A stretch of DNA of 64,000 nucleotides, from assembly GCA_038277395.1 (NCBI GenBank), contig CM076196.1:92070236-92134235 (forward strand), in the 5' to 3' direction. Positions 11,794 to 22,937 of the stretch are shown here, piece by piece. Position 1 is the first letter of the stretch; every line of letters starts with the position of its first letter. The notes under the pieces are model-generated. The model saw only the letters and a list, made by a program, of their open reading frames with translations, was not told the origin of the DNA and ran no database searches. Both the position numbers and the translations under genes were made by a program. Source of the stretch: Dryocosmus kuriphilus. Its lineage: Eukaryota; Arthropoda; Insecta; Hymenoptera; Cynipidae.

Positions 11794-11812
11794 GGGGGGG
11801 GGGGGGGGGGGG
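11794..11812. repeat. poly-G run (19 G)
   Basis: An uninterrupted run of 19 G lies between the RT and protease regions of element A. Confidence 0.9.
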
Positions 11813-12189
11813 AGATCTCCTACATCGAAACGTGTTCCATAAGATGAATCAAACCGGGTCTATCAGTTGGTTCCAGATATTTTCGTTTCAGGAACTCGCT
11901 ATGTAATCGGCCCCTTTCATAGTAAGTTCTATAAGTCCAGAGCAGTTTTCTGCAAGCTCTTCCAAAAGTTCAAAAGAGTAGCCTCGTTTAGGGTTTTCCT
12001 TGAAAGTCCATTCTCCGTCATCGAAATCTACATTGATTTTAAATACTTTTAGTAAATATAAGCCTGCCTAGAAAGCGACTGGCAATGATTTTAATACTCG
12101 AATCCCAATCGATTTTTCACGATCTTGAAGATCAATAGAGGCTATGATTTCCTGAGAAACTATTTCCATTTGACTGTTGGCTACACTGA

Positions 12190-12444
12190 TTCGAACCTTT
12201 TTATAGACGGTTCTTAAATTGAGATTCTCGATTAATTTTAAAAAATTTTAATCCTATAAATGACCGCGAGGCACCAATATCTACTAGGGCTTTAATGGGT
12301 TGTCCCCGAACGTTAAGGGTACTCTAGGGTGATCGGTGTGGAAAAATTCGCTGTAAGGAAAAGATCCCGATCCTCTAAGTTCTCGATAAGTTCATCTTCC
12401 TTGAGATAGTACACACGCGAGATGGATTTCTTTCCCTCAGCCAT
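12190..12444 (-). pseudogene. aspartic protease region, start of pol in element A
   Basis: A minus-strand ATG at 12444 opens a frame rich in Lys/Glu. After a frame change, ALVDIGASRSFIGL appears at about 12230-12290, matching the DTGA active site of retroviral-type proteases with Thr replaced by Ile. This first pol frame starts only about 200 bp from the primer-binding site, leaving no room for an upstream gag. Downstream, RT follows after a poorly conserved stretch and a poly-G run. Confidence 0.6.
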
Positions 12445-12487
12445 CGTCAAATTTATTCTAGTGTTAACTGGAAAATCAGTATCATAT

Positions 12488-12504
12488 GGGGGGGGGGGGG
12501 GGGG
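12488..12504. repeat. poly-G run (17 G)
   Basis: A second long G homopolymer in element A, just upstream (minus sense) of the protease start. Confidence 0.9.
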
Positions 12505-12647
12505 ATCGTCAGAGTCTGGAAACTGTCGTCTACAGTACTACACAATAAATTTTAAAATAAAATGCGATGATTAAAATAGGATCGAATCCAGTTATTTAAA
12601 ATCAAATACAAGCTATATCAAAATAATGTGACCACTCTTAAATTTTT

Positions 12648-12667
12648 GCCCCACGTTGGACGCCAAT
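12648..12667 (-). promoter_or_regulatory. primer-binding site of element A
   Basis: The minus strand reads TTGGCGTCCAACGTGGGGC directly after an LTR end in ...CATCACA. This is the usual layout of a tRNA primer site for minus-strand synthesis. I did not assign the tRNA. Confidence 0.7.
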
Positions 12668-14479
12668 TGTGATGTGCACCTTTTTCCTTGCTGCTAAAAT
12701 TGAGAAAATAGTGTGGTCGCCCTAGGTCATGCGCAAAGCAATTCGATAAATAAAACTAAAAATCTCAATAAGACCTAAAACTTCAAAACACCAAAACATT
12801 ATCTGATCTGAAACTCAAAAACAACGAAACTCAATAAGCGTGGGCGCCAGTATTTTCTTGGGACACTAGATATGAAATCATAAAAGGCATAATTTTTTTG
12901 GACCAACAACTTGACCGCCTAGCTCAGACTCTAAATTACTTAGATTACGGTAGCGGAGATGAAAACACCATTTAATAAAGCTTAACGTAATTCTATATAA
13001 AACTTATAAAACGACATTTACTCATAAAAGATCTCGGTAATTTCAAACAATATTTTTATATTGACTTCGATGCAAATAAAAAAATATATATAAATCTCAA
13101 TGCAAAGTTAATACACGTCTCAACTAAAAATCAACAAATCCGAATCAAAGTAACAAATCTCGACACAAAATTAATCAATTAATATAAATCAATACAAAGT
13201 TAATACCGGTCCCGATAATGATAAATCACTGATAATAAATTAACAACGCATCGATACAAAATTAGCAAAAACATACTACCAAATTAACAACAGCTCTCAA
13301 CAGTAATCGTAATAAAAGGGAATGGGATTAGAATTTTCGGGGTATGATGTCAAACAAACACGATCAAAAAAACAGGAAACATATGGATAGGAAACTATTC
13401 GGTAATAATATTAATTCGGTAAGTGAAAATACGAATCGGTAGGGAACATAATTGAGTGTCACTAAAATGGGGTCAGATTATTGAGATGAAGCAACAGCAA
13501 CAAGGGAACGGTAAGACAAAGGACGCGTCGAGAAAGAATGGTTAGATATAGTTAAAATGGTGTTCAATTAGGTAAGTTTATCAATTCGGTAAAGAAAACA
13601 CCATTTCGGTAAAGAAAACACGCATTGATAAGGGACATAATTAAAGTTCTGTCAGATTACTGAGGTGACGCAACAGTGGCCAGAAAACGATAAGGCAAAT
13701 GACGCGTCGAGGAAAACGTAGTCGTTATACGGGATTCAAGGGTCGAGGATGCTATATTCGTTAAACGGCAATAAAACTGTACAAAAATACAAAGCACAAA
13801 TCGTCAAAAGACTCAAACCTTGGGAACTCCATAGTTGGAGAAGATTAGCAAAACATAATCATAGTTCGAATAATATAAATCAATTCAATCGTAAAGAAAG
13901 AAAATGGTTCAGCGAAGGAACTCCAAAATTACGATAGATAGTTAAATTACGATAAATACGACAATAAGCTTGGCTAAATCATATTTATGGAAATATGTGT
14001 CCTACCTTGAAATTTTTGGTCGAAAAACCGGGAAGAAAAGCTGAGTTGCTTCTTCGAGATGTCGGAAAACGAGGATCCGGAAGATTTCGAGATCTCGGCA
14101 CGTCGGGTGCCAAATAAAAAGAGGACCATTACGTCGATTTAGTACCTAAACTGGACGGCGAAAGGGAAATGGGGGCGACGTGGAGGGGGAATTCGAATGA
14201 GTTAGAGAGAAAGAGACAACCCGCGTCTAATAATCCGCACTCTTCATGGTCTGCCTCGTTGCCTGTACTACTCTTCGCGGAGTCATCCTTCCCCCCTCTT
14301 CTGTTCTACTTCGATGTCCGAGAATTTGAATCCTTTACTTGTTTCTTGAAGAGTAGTTGCCCATCACGGGAATCAGAGGCAGAGGGAGCGGCTGGATCCC
14401 TTTAAATTATATTCGGAAGCAGAAGTCCTAACCACACACGACAGATGTTGTTTAGAACCTCGAAAACAATAAAAAGCTC

Positions 14480-14650
14480 GACAGACCAAATCTTTCTACC
14501 TCATTCTTGAGGGATAGCTACTAAAAAAAATTTTTCTACCCCATTCTTTAGAAAGAGCTACCATGTAAAATTGTTCTACCCCATTCTTTAGGGAGAACTA
14601 CCATAAAAAATCATTCTACTCTATTTATTAGAGAGAATTACCAAACAAAT
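14480..14650. repeat. ~52-bp tandem repeat inside the 5' LTR
   Basis: The motif TTCTACCCCATTCTTTAG plus AGCTACC/AACTACCA occurs four times here. The other LTR has a single copy near 7640. Confidence 0.8.
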
Positions 14651-15006
14651 GATTGATTGCAGTCTTACCTATCCTCACCGGAAGTTGCGCCTGGGATGGT
14701 AATCACTGCTTCATAAATATATTAGTCCTCAACGGGAACAAACCTTGTTTCTTGGACCGCATGAATGCCACCTTCCTTCATCTTCAAATGGAACTTCGCC
14801 TGGTATCTTAGAAGTTGGAAGCGACGAAAAGATAGCTCAAGAAATGGACAAACCGGAAGGAAGAGCTGGGTGAAGGTCGCCTGACAGTAAAAGCCTCGTC
14901 GAGTGCGAAGTGACGACGAATCCTAGTCTATGACGCAACGAAGGGGTAGCGGAAGCTCTCAACTCATGTTTCAGGGGTTGTTTTGTGGGACCCGGAGGGC
15001 CCAGGC

Positions 15007-15051
<45 letters not shown>

Positions 15052-15235
15052 GGCAGGCCAAATTTTTTGACGATATCGCTTACCCCCTAACGGTGTTCTA
15101 TGGGTCATTTTAAGCAACTTTTCCCTAGAAACTATAGCTTTATCTTGAAAACGGAGGCGCCGGATATTTCAAAATAGGTTTGTTTTCAACATATTCAAGA
15201 ATTGGCTTAGAAACTGCATTAAAAGCACAAATGAA

Positions 15236-15270
15236 CTCGTTTCGTTGCTCGGCCGAGCAACCTCATCAGA
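15236..15270 (-). ncRNA. hammerhead ribozyme core, left Penelope repeat
   Basis: On the minus strand CTGATGA (15263-15269) is followed by a perfect 9-bp self-complementary stem through GTTGCTCGGCCGAGCAAC and then GAAAC (15239-15243). These are the invariant core segments of a hammerhead ribozyme around stem II. Stems I and III were not modelled. Confidence 0.75.
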
Positions 15271-15598
15271 TTAGTGCAAAACTGAGAAATTACATATTTG
15301 TTTAGTAAAGATATTTTTAAGCGGAGAAGAACATTTGTGAGAAGAACTTACCGAAAGGTTATGAATAGTTGAAGGTTGACATTATGTATTTGAAGGATGT
15401 TTTTTATTTTAGAAAAAATTTGGTAAACATAAGAAAAACAGAGTTTTTTTGGTACTCAGCATCCTCACTAGAAAACAAAGGAAAGAATATTAGAAAGGTT
15501 GATGCAATTGAAGTGAATTGTTGAAATTGTGAAGGTTTATTTATATAAAGGGAGTCTAAATGTAGTGGGATAAGTATTTAATTAATTTAAAAGGTAAA

Positions 15599-16003
15599 AT
15601 GGCTTGGAAACTTGGAAAAGACCCTTTAAACAAACTCGATCAATGCAATGTTGTTTATGAATTAGATTGTGCTTGTGGCATGTCATATATAGGCCAAACT
15701 AAAAGATCCTTAGAGACTAGAAGAAACGAACATCAGAGAAAAATTCAACATTACATCAAAAACCAAAAAAAAAAAAAACATAAAGAAATTGCCAAGCATG
15801 TCCATTCAAACCATGATAGCGATCCATCTTCTATCAAATGGGACGACATCAAAATTCTACACAAAGAATCAAAGTATTATAAAAGAATCTTTGTTGAAAT
15901 GTTGTACATTAAGAAGAAAGGTGATAATGTTTTAAATAAAATTACAGATCTCCAATTTTACAACCCTGCTTACAACTCTGTTTTGAATAACATTACTAAT
16001 TGA
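15599..16003 (+). CDS. GIY-YIG endonuclease domain of a Penelope-like element
   Basis: The frame encodes about 134 residues containing VVYELDC-CGMSYIGQTKRSLETR with the GIY-YIG-type Tyr pair (VYEL and SYIGQT), then R..EHQRKIQ, and a conserved C-terminal half ending NPAYNSVLNNITN. In Penelope-like elements this nuclease is the C-terminal part of the RT polyprotein and nicks the target. Here no RT precedes it; the frame starts at the edge of the left inverted repeat, so it is a truncated remnant even though it has no internal stop. A lysine run is encoded by an A-rich tract near 15766. Confidence 0.85.
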   Translation: MAWKLGKDPLNKLDQCNVVYELDCACGMSYIGQTKRSLETRRNEHQRKIQHYIKNQKKKKHKEIAKHVHSNHDSDPSSIKWDDIKILHKESKYYKRIFVEMLYIKKKGDNVLNKITDLQFYNPAYNSVLNNITN

Positions 16004-16564
16004 ATTTTATCCTCATTATCGCAACACTATGTATTCAATTTTTAAAAATTAGCGCCTTTCCTTCAATTTAATTTCCCCCTCTTCCAAAAAACTTTCCATC
16101 CCGTCAGTACTCAGCATCCTTCACCATGGAGTGGTACGCTTTTGTACCTCTCCAATCAAAAAATTTTATCAATTACTTTCAACAATTATTAACTATGTTT
16201 CCTCAAAGGTTAATGAATAATCTTACTTCATCACTACTACTCAAGGTATTAAAAAATTATTCAATTCTAAATTCTTCAGTTTTATAAAACATTCTAATTC
16301 TAACCTCCAAAATAATTCAAATTCAAATTTTTATTATACCTTCACAGTCCCCTAAATTTTTACTACAGACATGAATTCTGACCATTCTACATTAAATTCA
16401 TTCAATGAACATATTATATATAAATAATATTCATATTATCACATTACTTATAAATTCCGTTTTCATAACCCTTATTCGTAATTGAACCGTTCTACCTGTT
16501 CATACTTTACATTGCATTCTTTTCACGTTTATAACATTCCAAATTTTTATAAAAAACTTTTAAA
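16004..16564. other. 3' non-coding part of the Penelope element
   Basis: AT-rich sequence between the nuclease stop and the right inverted repeat. No open frame or structure is recognised. Confidence 0.4.
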
Positions 16565-16898
16565 ATGCCATTCTCACCTTTTAAATTAATTAAATACTTG
16601 TCCCACTACATTTAGACTCCCTTTATATAAATAGACCTTCACAATTTCAACAATTCACTTGAATTGCATCAACCTTCCTATCCTCCTTTCTTTTCTAGTG
16701 AGGATGCTGTGTACCAAAAAAACCTCTGTTTTTCTTATGTTTTCCAAATTTTTTCTAAAAAAGAAAAACATCCTTCAAATACGTAATGTCAACCTTCAAC
16801 TATTCATAACCTTTCGGTAAGTTCCTCTCAAAAATGTTCTTCTCCGCTTAAAAATATCCTTACTAATCAAATATGTAATTTCTCAGTTTTGTACTAAT

Positions 16899-16930
16899 CT
16901 GATGAGGTTGCTCGGCCGAGCAACGAAACG
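16899..16930 (+). ncRNA. hammerhead ribozyme core, right Penelope repeat
   Basis: CTGATGA (16899-16905), the self-complementary stem GTTGCTCGGCCGAGCAAC and GAAAC (16925-16929) repeat the left copy in opposite orientation. The core and stem II are identical between copies although the flanks have diverged. Confidence 0.75.
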
Positions 16931-17054
16931 TTATTAAATATCTTAAACTGAAAAATTTTCTGGATGCGTTGTCTTCTTCAATACCTCATTAACTTTCCCG
17001 GATGTTAAACCAATTTTGAGGATTCCACATCTTTCCTCTACGTTCAACAAATGA

Positions 17055-17330
17055 ACTCTTTTTTTTGTGTGTATATGGGGGTTTTCGGGGCCAAAAAAGA
17101 AAGGGCAAAAAATCTTTAAAACTTTTCGAGAAAACGCGTACCTTTTCTTGTGGAACAGACTGTATTCGTCGATTTCCCCAACAAATTCGTCAATTTTCCC
17201 CAAAAATAAGCGATAAAATGCAATAATAGTAAGAAAGCGCCCTCTGGCGGCACTCATAGATAAAAATAAACATCAAAAATGGATTCCTTGGCCCCAAAAA
17301 ACCCCCATATACACACAAAAAAAAAGCTCA
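17055..17330. repeat. short palindromic element containing a Tc1 terminal-repeat remnant
   Basis: TGTGTGTATATGGGGGTTTT near 17068 recurs inverted as AACCCCCATATACACACA near 17300. Inside, 17111-17162 matches the ~50-bp terminal repeat of the Tc1 element at 45778-47046 and ends in the same CTTGTGGAACAGACT. It may be a small non-autonomous relative. Confidence 0.6.
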
Positions 17331-18061
17331 TTTGTGTTTTTAATGCAGTTTCTAAGCCAATTCTTGAATATGTTGAAAACAAACCTATTTTGAAAAATCC
17401 GGCGCCTCCGTTTTCAAGATAGACCTATAGTTTCTTGGGGAAATTTGCTTAAAATGACCCATAGAACACCATTAGGGGGTAGCCGATATCGAATTTTTTC
17501 GCTCCATACAATTTGACTCGCCCTAATATATATATATATATATATATAACGGAATACATGGGAATACATGGCCGAAATACATTAATCTAAATTAAATCTA
17601 AATTAAAATACTAAGGAGTGCCGAATTTATCGTCTGTGTCAGACACCTGGGTTCTCACTATATAAAATAAAGGATTGAAGCCAATGATAATTTCCAAAAA
17701 TCTCTACAATATAAAGTTTGTGATGGTCAATGGAATTGCAGCATCACAATTTTCATTATAAATTTTTCTCATTTAAAATTAAAAAATTTGACAGTTGAAG
17801 TTTAGACAATCATCCTTTCTCTCATCACCCTAACAGCCTTTATAAAGCCCTAAGAATAAAAAGAAAATACTAGAAGAACCTTTTCTATCTCAACTGTAAA
17901 ACAGAATATGAAAAAGATTTTGATAAAATTTTCCTAAAATGTCCGATAAGCAATCAACATAGACAAATTTTACAAAGAAACTCTTGGGATAGGAAAGACG
18001 TAAATTTCAAAGTATTATTGAACACCAAGATAAACTCATTCAATCAGTGAATTAAGTACCA

Positions 18062-19250
18062 GTGAATCCAACCAGAGTCAAAACCAAAGCCGAACTGCTG
18101 TCAAACGGTCACAAGGAAAAAAAAGATATTGGAATCAACGAATCACCTTCTTTAGATTATTTACAGAATATTGCTTCAAGTAACAGTGGAATAATTAGAT
18201 CCAGTGATTTTAATGAAAGTAGTCCTTCCGGAGAATTCAGTAACGCTTCTGTAGCAGCAAATTCTACTATAATAAATACAAGAAATTCTTTGAGCTCAGC
18301 TGATACCCAGCCTTTGCTCTCTCACACCGACAATCTTCCATCTCCTACTAAAGATAACATACAGTTGTGAACTTCAAATCAAGCACCGCAAATAGTATGA
18401 ATCCTTCTGTTCACACTGCTGAATATTTTACCGCTTCTGCGACTGACCTAATTCAATCAAATATATCGCTTACCAAATAATCAACATATTTCCCTTCGAG
18501 ATGCGTTAGAAGTTACTCCCATTTTCGACGGTTAAAGTGTCCCATTCGTGCATTTTATCGAAGGATGTGAAGAAGCTAAACAAATGTCACTATCACTGTC
18601 AATGGTTGAACAAAATTTGGTGAAAATAACTCGCAACTTGTTTATAGGTATAGCGCGGAAAAGTATACATAGCATGTCATTTGAAAGGATAGAAGAATTA
18701 GTCGATCGATTAAAGAAAATCTATTCACCCTCGAAAACTGTGTATCAATTACAAGGAGAACTATGTAGGTAGCTTTTATATGTGGGAAATGGGGAACGTG
18801 TTATCTTATGCCACAGGAATTAAAGAAATCGTCGATCAAGTTTTAGATGCGCATAAAATAAATAATGAGGGAACACTCGATGACAGTTTTAAGATGGGCT
18901 TAGAAAAGGATCTAGTTCAATCTTTTTACGAGGATTAAAACCGGAACTTGAAATTCGGGTAAAAGAAGACGACTTTTTTAGGGATGTCACTAATAGTGCA
19001 ATTGAAATTGAAAGTGAACTTAATGCATTCGCAGACTTATGAAAACGAAATCATTTTAGAGAGAAATTAGAAGAAACGGAAAATAGCAGTAAATGTAGTG
19101 CAAATGTGAATAAATCTTTTACAGAATAAACCATACTCAGGGGGAAATAATAGTCTGCCAGATATGCAACAAAAGGGATCACGTCGCGCCCACCTGTCGA
19201 GGACTCGCAAATTTTAATCAACTCACTCAGCATGTTTTTTATAAACAATT
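18062..19250 (+). pseudogene. Gag of LTR element D, degenerate
   Basis: The structural protein of the retrotransposon particle is seen in pieces: a Ser/Asn-rich N-terminal region (18062-18367), a capsid region (18548-18772) with FIEGCEEAKQM, ARKSIHSMSFERIEELVD and VYQLQGEL, then LKPELEIRVKEDD near 18940, and a zinc knuckle CQICNKRDHVAPTC (C-x2-C-x4-H-x4-C) near 19157-19200. Stops and frameshifts separate the pieces. The sequence resembles Gag of envelope-bearing insect Gypsy elements. The frame continues weakly to about 19420. Confidence 0.75.
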
Positions 19251-19639
19251 TAATCGGTTCACACCTCCCCGAACTGACAGGCCATCACAGGACGCATGGG
19301 ATGAGAGGATACCTCCAATTATTAAAAATCAATGGAGTCCCCCTCAAGGAAAAATTTATCAGAGACAAAGTCAAAAGGGTGTTAGAGTTATGTCGACACA
19401 TGCCGATACAAGAATATTGAAATTATAGCTTATACACGAATATGGGTACAAAAACCCCACCCCATTCTCGCTGCAATATCCCAGCAACAAAGTACGATCC
19501 CATATCTACCTAGAATAAATTAGCCTAAAGCCAAAACCCCAACAAAATGCCCTCGTTGTGGATTTAACTTTAAAAAATGTCAGAAAATCACAGTACAAGA
19601 AACAGCTATATGGATATGTATTTATAACTACTTTTAATC

Positions 19640-20240
19640 TTCCACTTTCTCTATTTTTTTAGTCCCTTCTAATCAATCTTATGATCCACTTTATATTAAG
19701 ACTCCTTTTCCGCAAGGCCCTACAATATATTTTGAACATTTAGGGAGAGCCAGATTGAAGGCGGAAAACTGGAAAATATTAATTTACGTTAAAATCATGA
19801 AATTCTGTTAACCAATCTTGGTTTAACAAAATGTTTGAAAATCTGCTCCCCTACGGTAAAGAAATTTATGAAACAAATCACTGTAATCCAGAAAAAAGAT
19901 TTACCGAATTTAAATCTCGTAAAAATCAGATAGAAAAACTCGCACCAGGTCACGAAGTCAATCATTCTATACTTTCATCAGCTACTATTTGATTCAGCAG
20001 CTGACCGAACTCGCGATGAAAAATGTAATTAACAGCAGTAATTTTTTTTCTTTAACTGTGCTTCGCGCTAGAGAAAACGAAACTGGCCGATAAGTTGCAG
20101 AAGGAAACGAGACCCGTAGAAAAAAACGACAGGAAAATTAAAACACGCCCCTAAAATCCCACTTCTTTCCATTCTTTTTCTACAAAATTAAGATATAACG
20201 AATACACCTACAGTAGCGAACTAGATATAATATTTGCGTA
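19640..20240 (+). pseudogene. possible envelope-like remnant of element D
   Basis: A hydrophobic stretch followed by a short conserved-looking block (around IYFEHLGRARL) resembles the start of envelope-type proteins of insect LTR elements. The reading frame is heavily broken and the match is from memory of general patterns only. Its position soon after gag would mean that pol has been deleted. Confidence 0.3.
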
Positions 20241-22895
20241 GTATCCATAAATAACAAAGGTCCTTTTATAATAAGAGCCCCCTTAGATTACAAGGAACAA
20301 GTTCCCTAAAGATCATTAATAAAATAAAATAACGGAAACAACAGACTAACGATTAAACAACAATACGGCTATCCACATGTACACTGGTAAACCTCCCTTG
20401 TTTCCTCATTACCAAATCCAGGACCAAGAAATCCTACAACCTCCGCTATTTACATCTTCACACGTCGCTTACGACCCTATGCATTGTCTTTTTAGAATTT
20501 AAATTTATCATAAATTTTCAAAAATCAGAATATAAAATTATTTAAAGTATAAATGAATAATTCAATGACAATAAGGAGTTTCAATCTTATAAATTATAAA
20601 TCACCAAAACTAAGAACGAAATTATTATTACTGTATGATTTTCTTGTATTTCATCATTTCGTCGATTTAGGAACCAATAAATTCGCCGCATAGTCTAATA
20701 ACTTTTAGCCCAATAATACAACAAATTCAAGCATATGAACACCTAATGTCTTTATCATGTTTTATTAACAACGTATATCACAGTCAGTTCTTTGTGAGCA
20801 GAAATATATTTAGGGAAATCTGCAAGGATTGTTATTTAAAACTACCTGTCATATTGCAAAAAAATTATTCACGAAGAAATGTGTGACATACAATGGGCCG
20901 TATAGACACACTATACACAAAATGTCATCGATGTAGACAAGAAATTATATATCCGCGATGTAGAACATATTCATTATTCGTGTGTAACTTTTTTTAGAAA
21001 ATTCTGCGAAAATTCTGAACAAATTTTACTGAGCTACGAAGTAGAGATTGAACTCCGTTAAAATATGTCATATAAATTGCAAAAGAACTTTTAAGCCTTG
21101 AAAATAAAATATTTCTTTTATAATAACAAATGCGAATTATTTTAGGTACGCGAAATATCAAAACTTAACAATTTGGGCTACCGACTATAATTTTACAAAA
21201 CCAAACTATACTATTTCGGAGATAGCCCGTTCTTTTCAAGTTATTTTCTCGTTTAAGAAAAATTCAAACTCGTATATTGTTACTGGAAAGGAAGCAAATA
21301 GTAAAAATGGAGCTAAATGATACGCACCAAAGATAATGTTGGAAATTCTAAATAATGAGTACGAGTTTTATTAAAGAAAAGCGACAGAAACTATAAACCC
21401 AGAAAAATTTACTAAACGAACAAAATTGTATGAATGGCAAAGCATACGAGTTGCAGGTTGATGATCTAAAATATGTGAAGAAGTTAGGATACTACGGATC
21501 AAATAAACAAAAAGAGCGACAGATTCGTTATCAGGTCGAAACCGCACAAAGTTAGTATTGATTCACACGCAAATTCCTCTGCCCTATTCTAATCCCACAA
21601 CACACATTTTATTAAATCTGAAGAGCAATGGCTCAAAACCGCTTAGGTTCAAATTTTATAGAGTCGTCCGCGTTTATCGAATCGGTTTCTAGGGAGAATT
21701 CCATTTCCAAAGAATTTTTAGTTGCAAACTATTTAAATTTTGAGATCTTCGCGTAAAGTCCAGTATTGTCACTTACACAATTGGGAACAAAGCTGCTATC
21801 CTCATCCCCAGGGTATCCTTACTAGTCAAATTTAACGAAAGGGTGGTAAGGGCTAATTTTAGTGTCCTACCAACACTCAATCCGATTTCTCTTATCGGCC
21901 TCGACTTGTTGAACAGGACACATTAAGCGCAGGTTGGACGACCGTTCTCTGTAATTTCTAATATTGCGAGAAACGTCTAAATTGCAAGACAAATGTTAAC
22001 TAAATTCAAGCTGACATCGGAAAAAAAAATAATTAGGTAAAACCCAAAATCACTGAATTCATGAATTGGATCAATTGTTAAATCAAAATACTCTGGATCT
22101 CGGTTCGGAAATTAGAATTAAATAGCGATGCAATCAAAGAATAATGTTACAATGTTTAACTAAAAATCCAATATTTTAAAATTTAAGAAAATGATCAAAT
22201 TATGAAGAAACTATAACCATTAATCTTTACAATCCAATTTCAAAAATTTTTCTAAGCTTTTATGTTAAATTTAGCCGTGTGGATCTAGTATATCAATTTC
22301 ATCCACATACCGCCATCAAGTGAGGGCGGAGATGTGCGCCATATATTTATTCATTTTCACGTCGTACGTTAATTTATTATCAATAATTTAAACAGTTTTT
22401 TTCCCTCAATACTGGACCCTGCAGGGTTATTGTAATTCAATTCAATTAACTTCAATTCATCATTTCAACCTTGACTTAAGTTTCACTTATTACTAGGTGA
22501 AATAAAGAAATAAGTTTTGTAAGATCATTAACCTTCTTGGATCCAAGTTTGTATTCTGGTAAAAGTCAATTTTTATTTAAAATCCTGAAATGAAATTGTA
22601 TTAATTTAATAAATGAAATTGGTTGACATATTTAAATTTATGATTTAAAATAAACCAAGTTTCCTTGATTTTCAATAAAACTGAACCAAAACGCAAATTT
22701 TTTTGTCGGCAATCAATCAGAATTGAATATGGAAATTTAATCTCCATGATTCAGTTAAGTGAGGCCGAAAGTGTTACGTCGTGACCAAAACACTATAATT
22801 AATTACCAGCTGCTTGTCGCTTCGTAACTTAACTATGTTAAGTATTAATAATTGTAAGCCTAGTAAACGTTCCGTAACAGTTGGATCAATAAAAG

Positions 22896-22900
<5 letters not shown>
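20241..22900. other. AT-rich degenerate sequence, probably decayed element D and spacer
   Basis: No intact frame longer than about 60 codons was seen. A broken stretch near 21730-21920 ends in SLIGLDLLNRTH, which could come from a retroviral-type protease, but the evidence is weak. Confidence 0.3.

Positions 22901-22935
<35 letters not shown>
22901..22935. repeat. (CT)n microsatellite
   Basis: About 17 uninterrupted CT units. Confidence 0.95.

Positions 22936-22937
<2 letters not shown>

Larger units (their letters stand above)
15236..16935 (+). mobile_element. Penelope-like retroelement with inverted terminal repeats
   Basis: Arms 15236-15600 and 16565-16935 are inverted copies, sharing for example TAAATGTAGTGGGA and GAATAGTTGAAGGTTGAC. 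They bracket a GIY-YIG nuclease frame. Each outer tip carries a hammerhead-ribozyme core, a known feature of Penelope-like elements. The reverse transcriptase is absent, so this is a deleted copy. Confidence 0.82.
15048..17526. mobile_element. DNA transposon with ~175-bp terminal inverted repeats
   Basis: The left end (from TTAGGGCAGGCCAAATTT) and right end (reading inward TTAGGGCGAGTCAAATTG) are imperfect inverted repeats to about 15230 and 17340. The element splits an (AT)n microsatellite, so the target duplication is ambiguous (TA is possible). No transposase is recognised; most of the interior is a Penelope-like insertion plus a short palindrome. It is probably non-autonomous and its superfamily is unknown. 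Confidence 0.75.
6345..17645 (-). mobile_element. LTR retrotransposon A (Ty3/Gypsy type, minus strand)
   Basis: Two diverged direct repeats (6345-8127 and 13307-15047 plus 17527-17645) flank minus-strand protease, reverse transcriptase, RNase H, integrase and a zinc-knuckle frame. A primer-binding-like site sits beside the right LTR and a purine tract beside the left LTR. The order PR-RT-RH-IN is that of Ty3/Gypsy. The right LTR is interrupted by a DNA transposon, and the left LTR lacks the 638 bp that correspond to 12668-13306. Confidence 0.85.
12668..17645 (-). repeat. 5' LTR of element A, interrupted
   Basis: The LTR runs 12668-15047 and resumes at 17527-17645. The gap is a DNA transposon inserted in an (AT)n tract. 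The block 13307-15047 matches the left LTR. The stretch 12668-13306 (AT-rich, no gene) has no partner in the left LTR. Confidence 0.8.
17690..22340 (+). mobile_element. LTR-retrotransposon D remnant (gag retained, pol largely missing)
   Basis: A recognisable gag is followed by degenerate sequence and by a purine-rich GAGGGCGGAGA near 22322 that could be a polypurine tract. I found no reverse transcriptase or integrase in between. Both boundaries are uncertain and no LTR pair was established. Confidence 0.5.
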
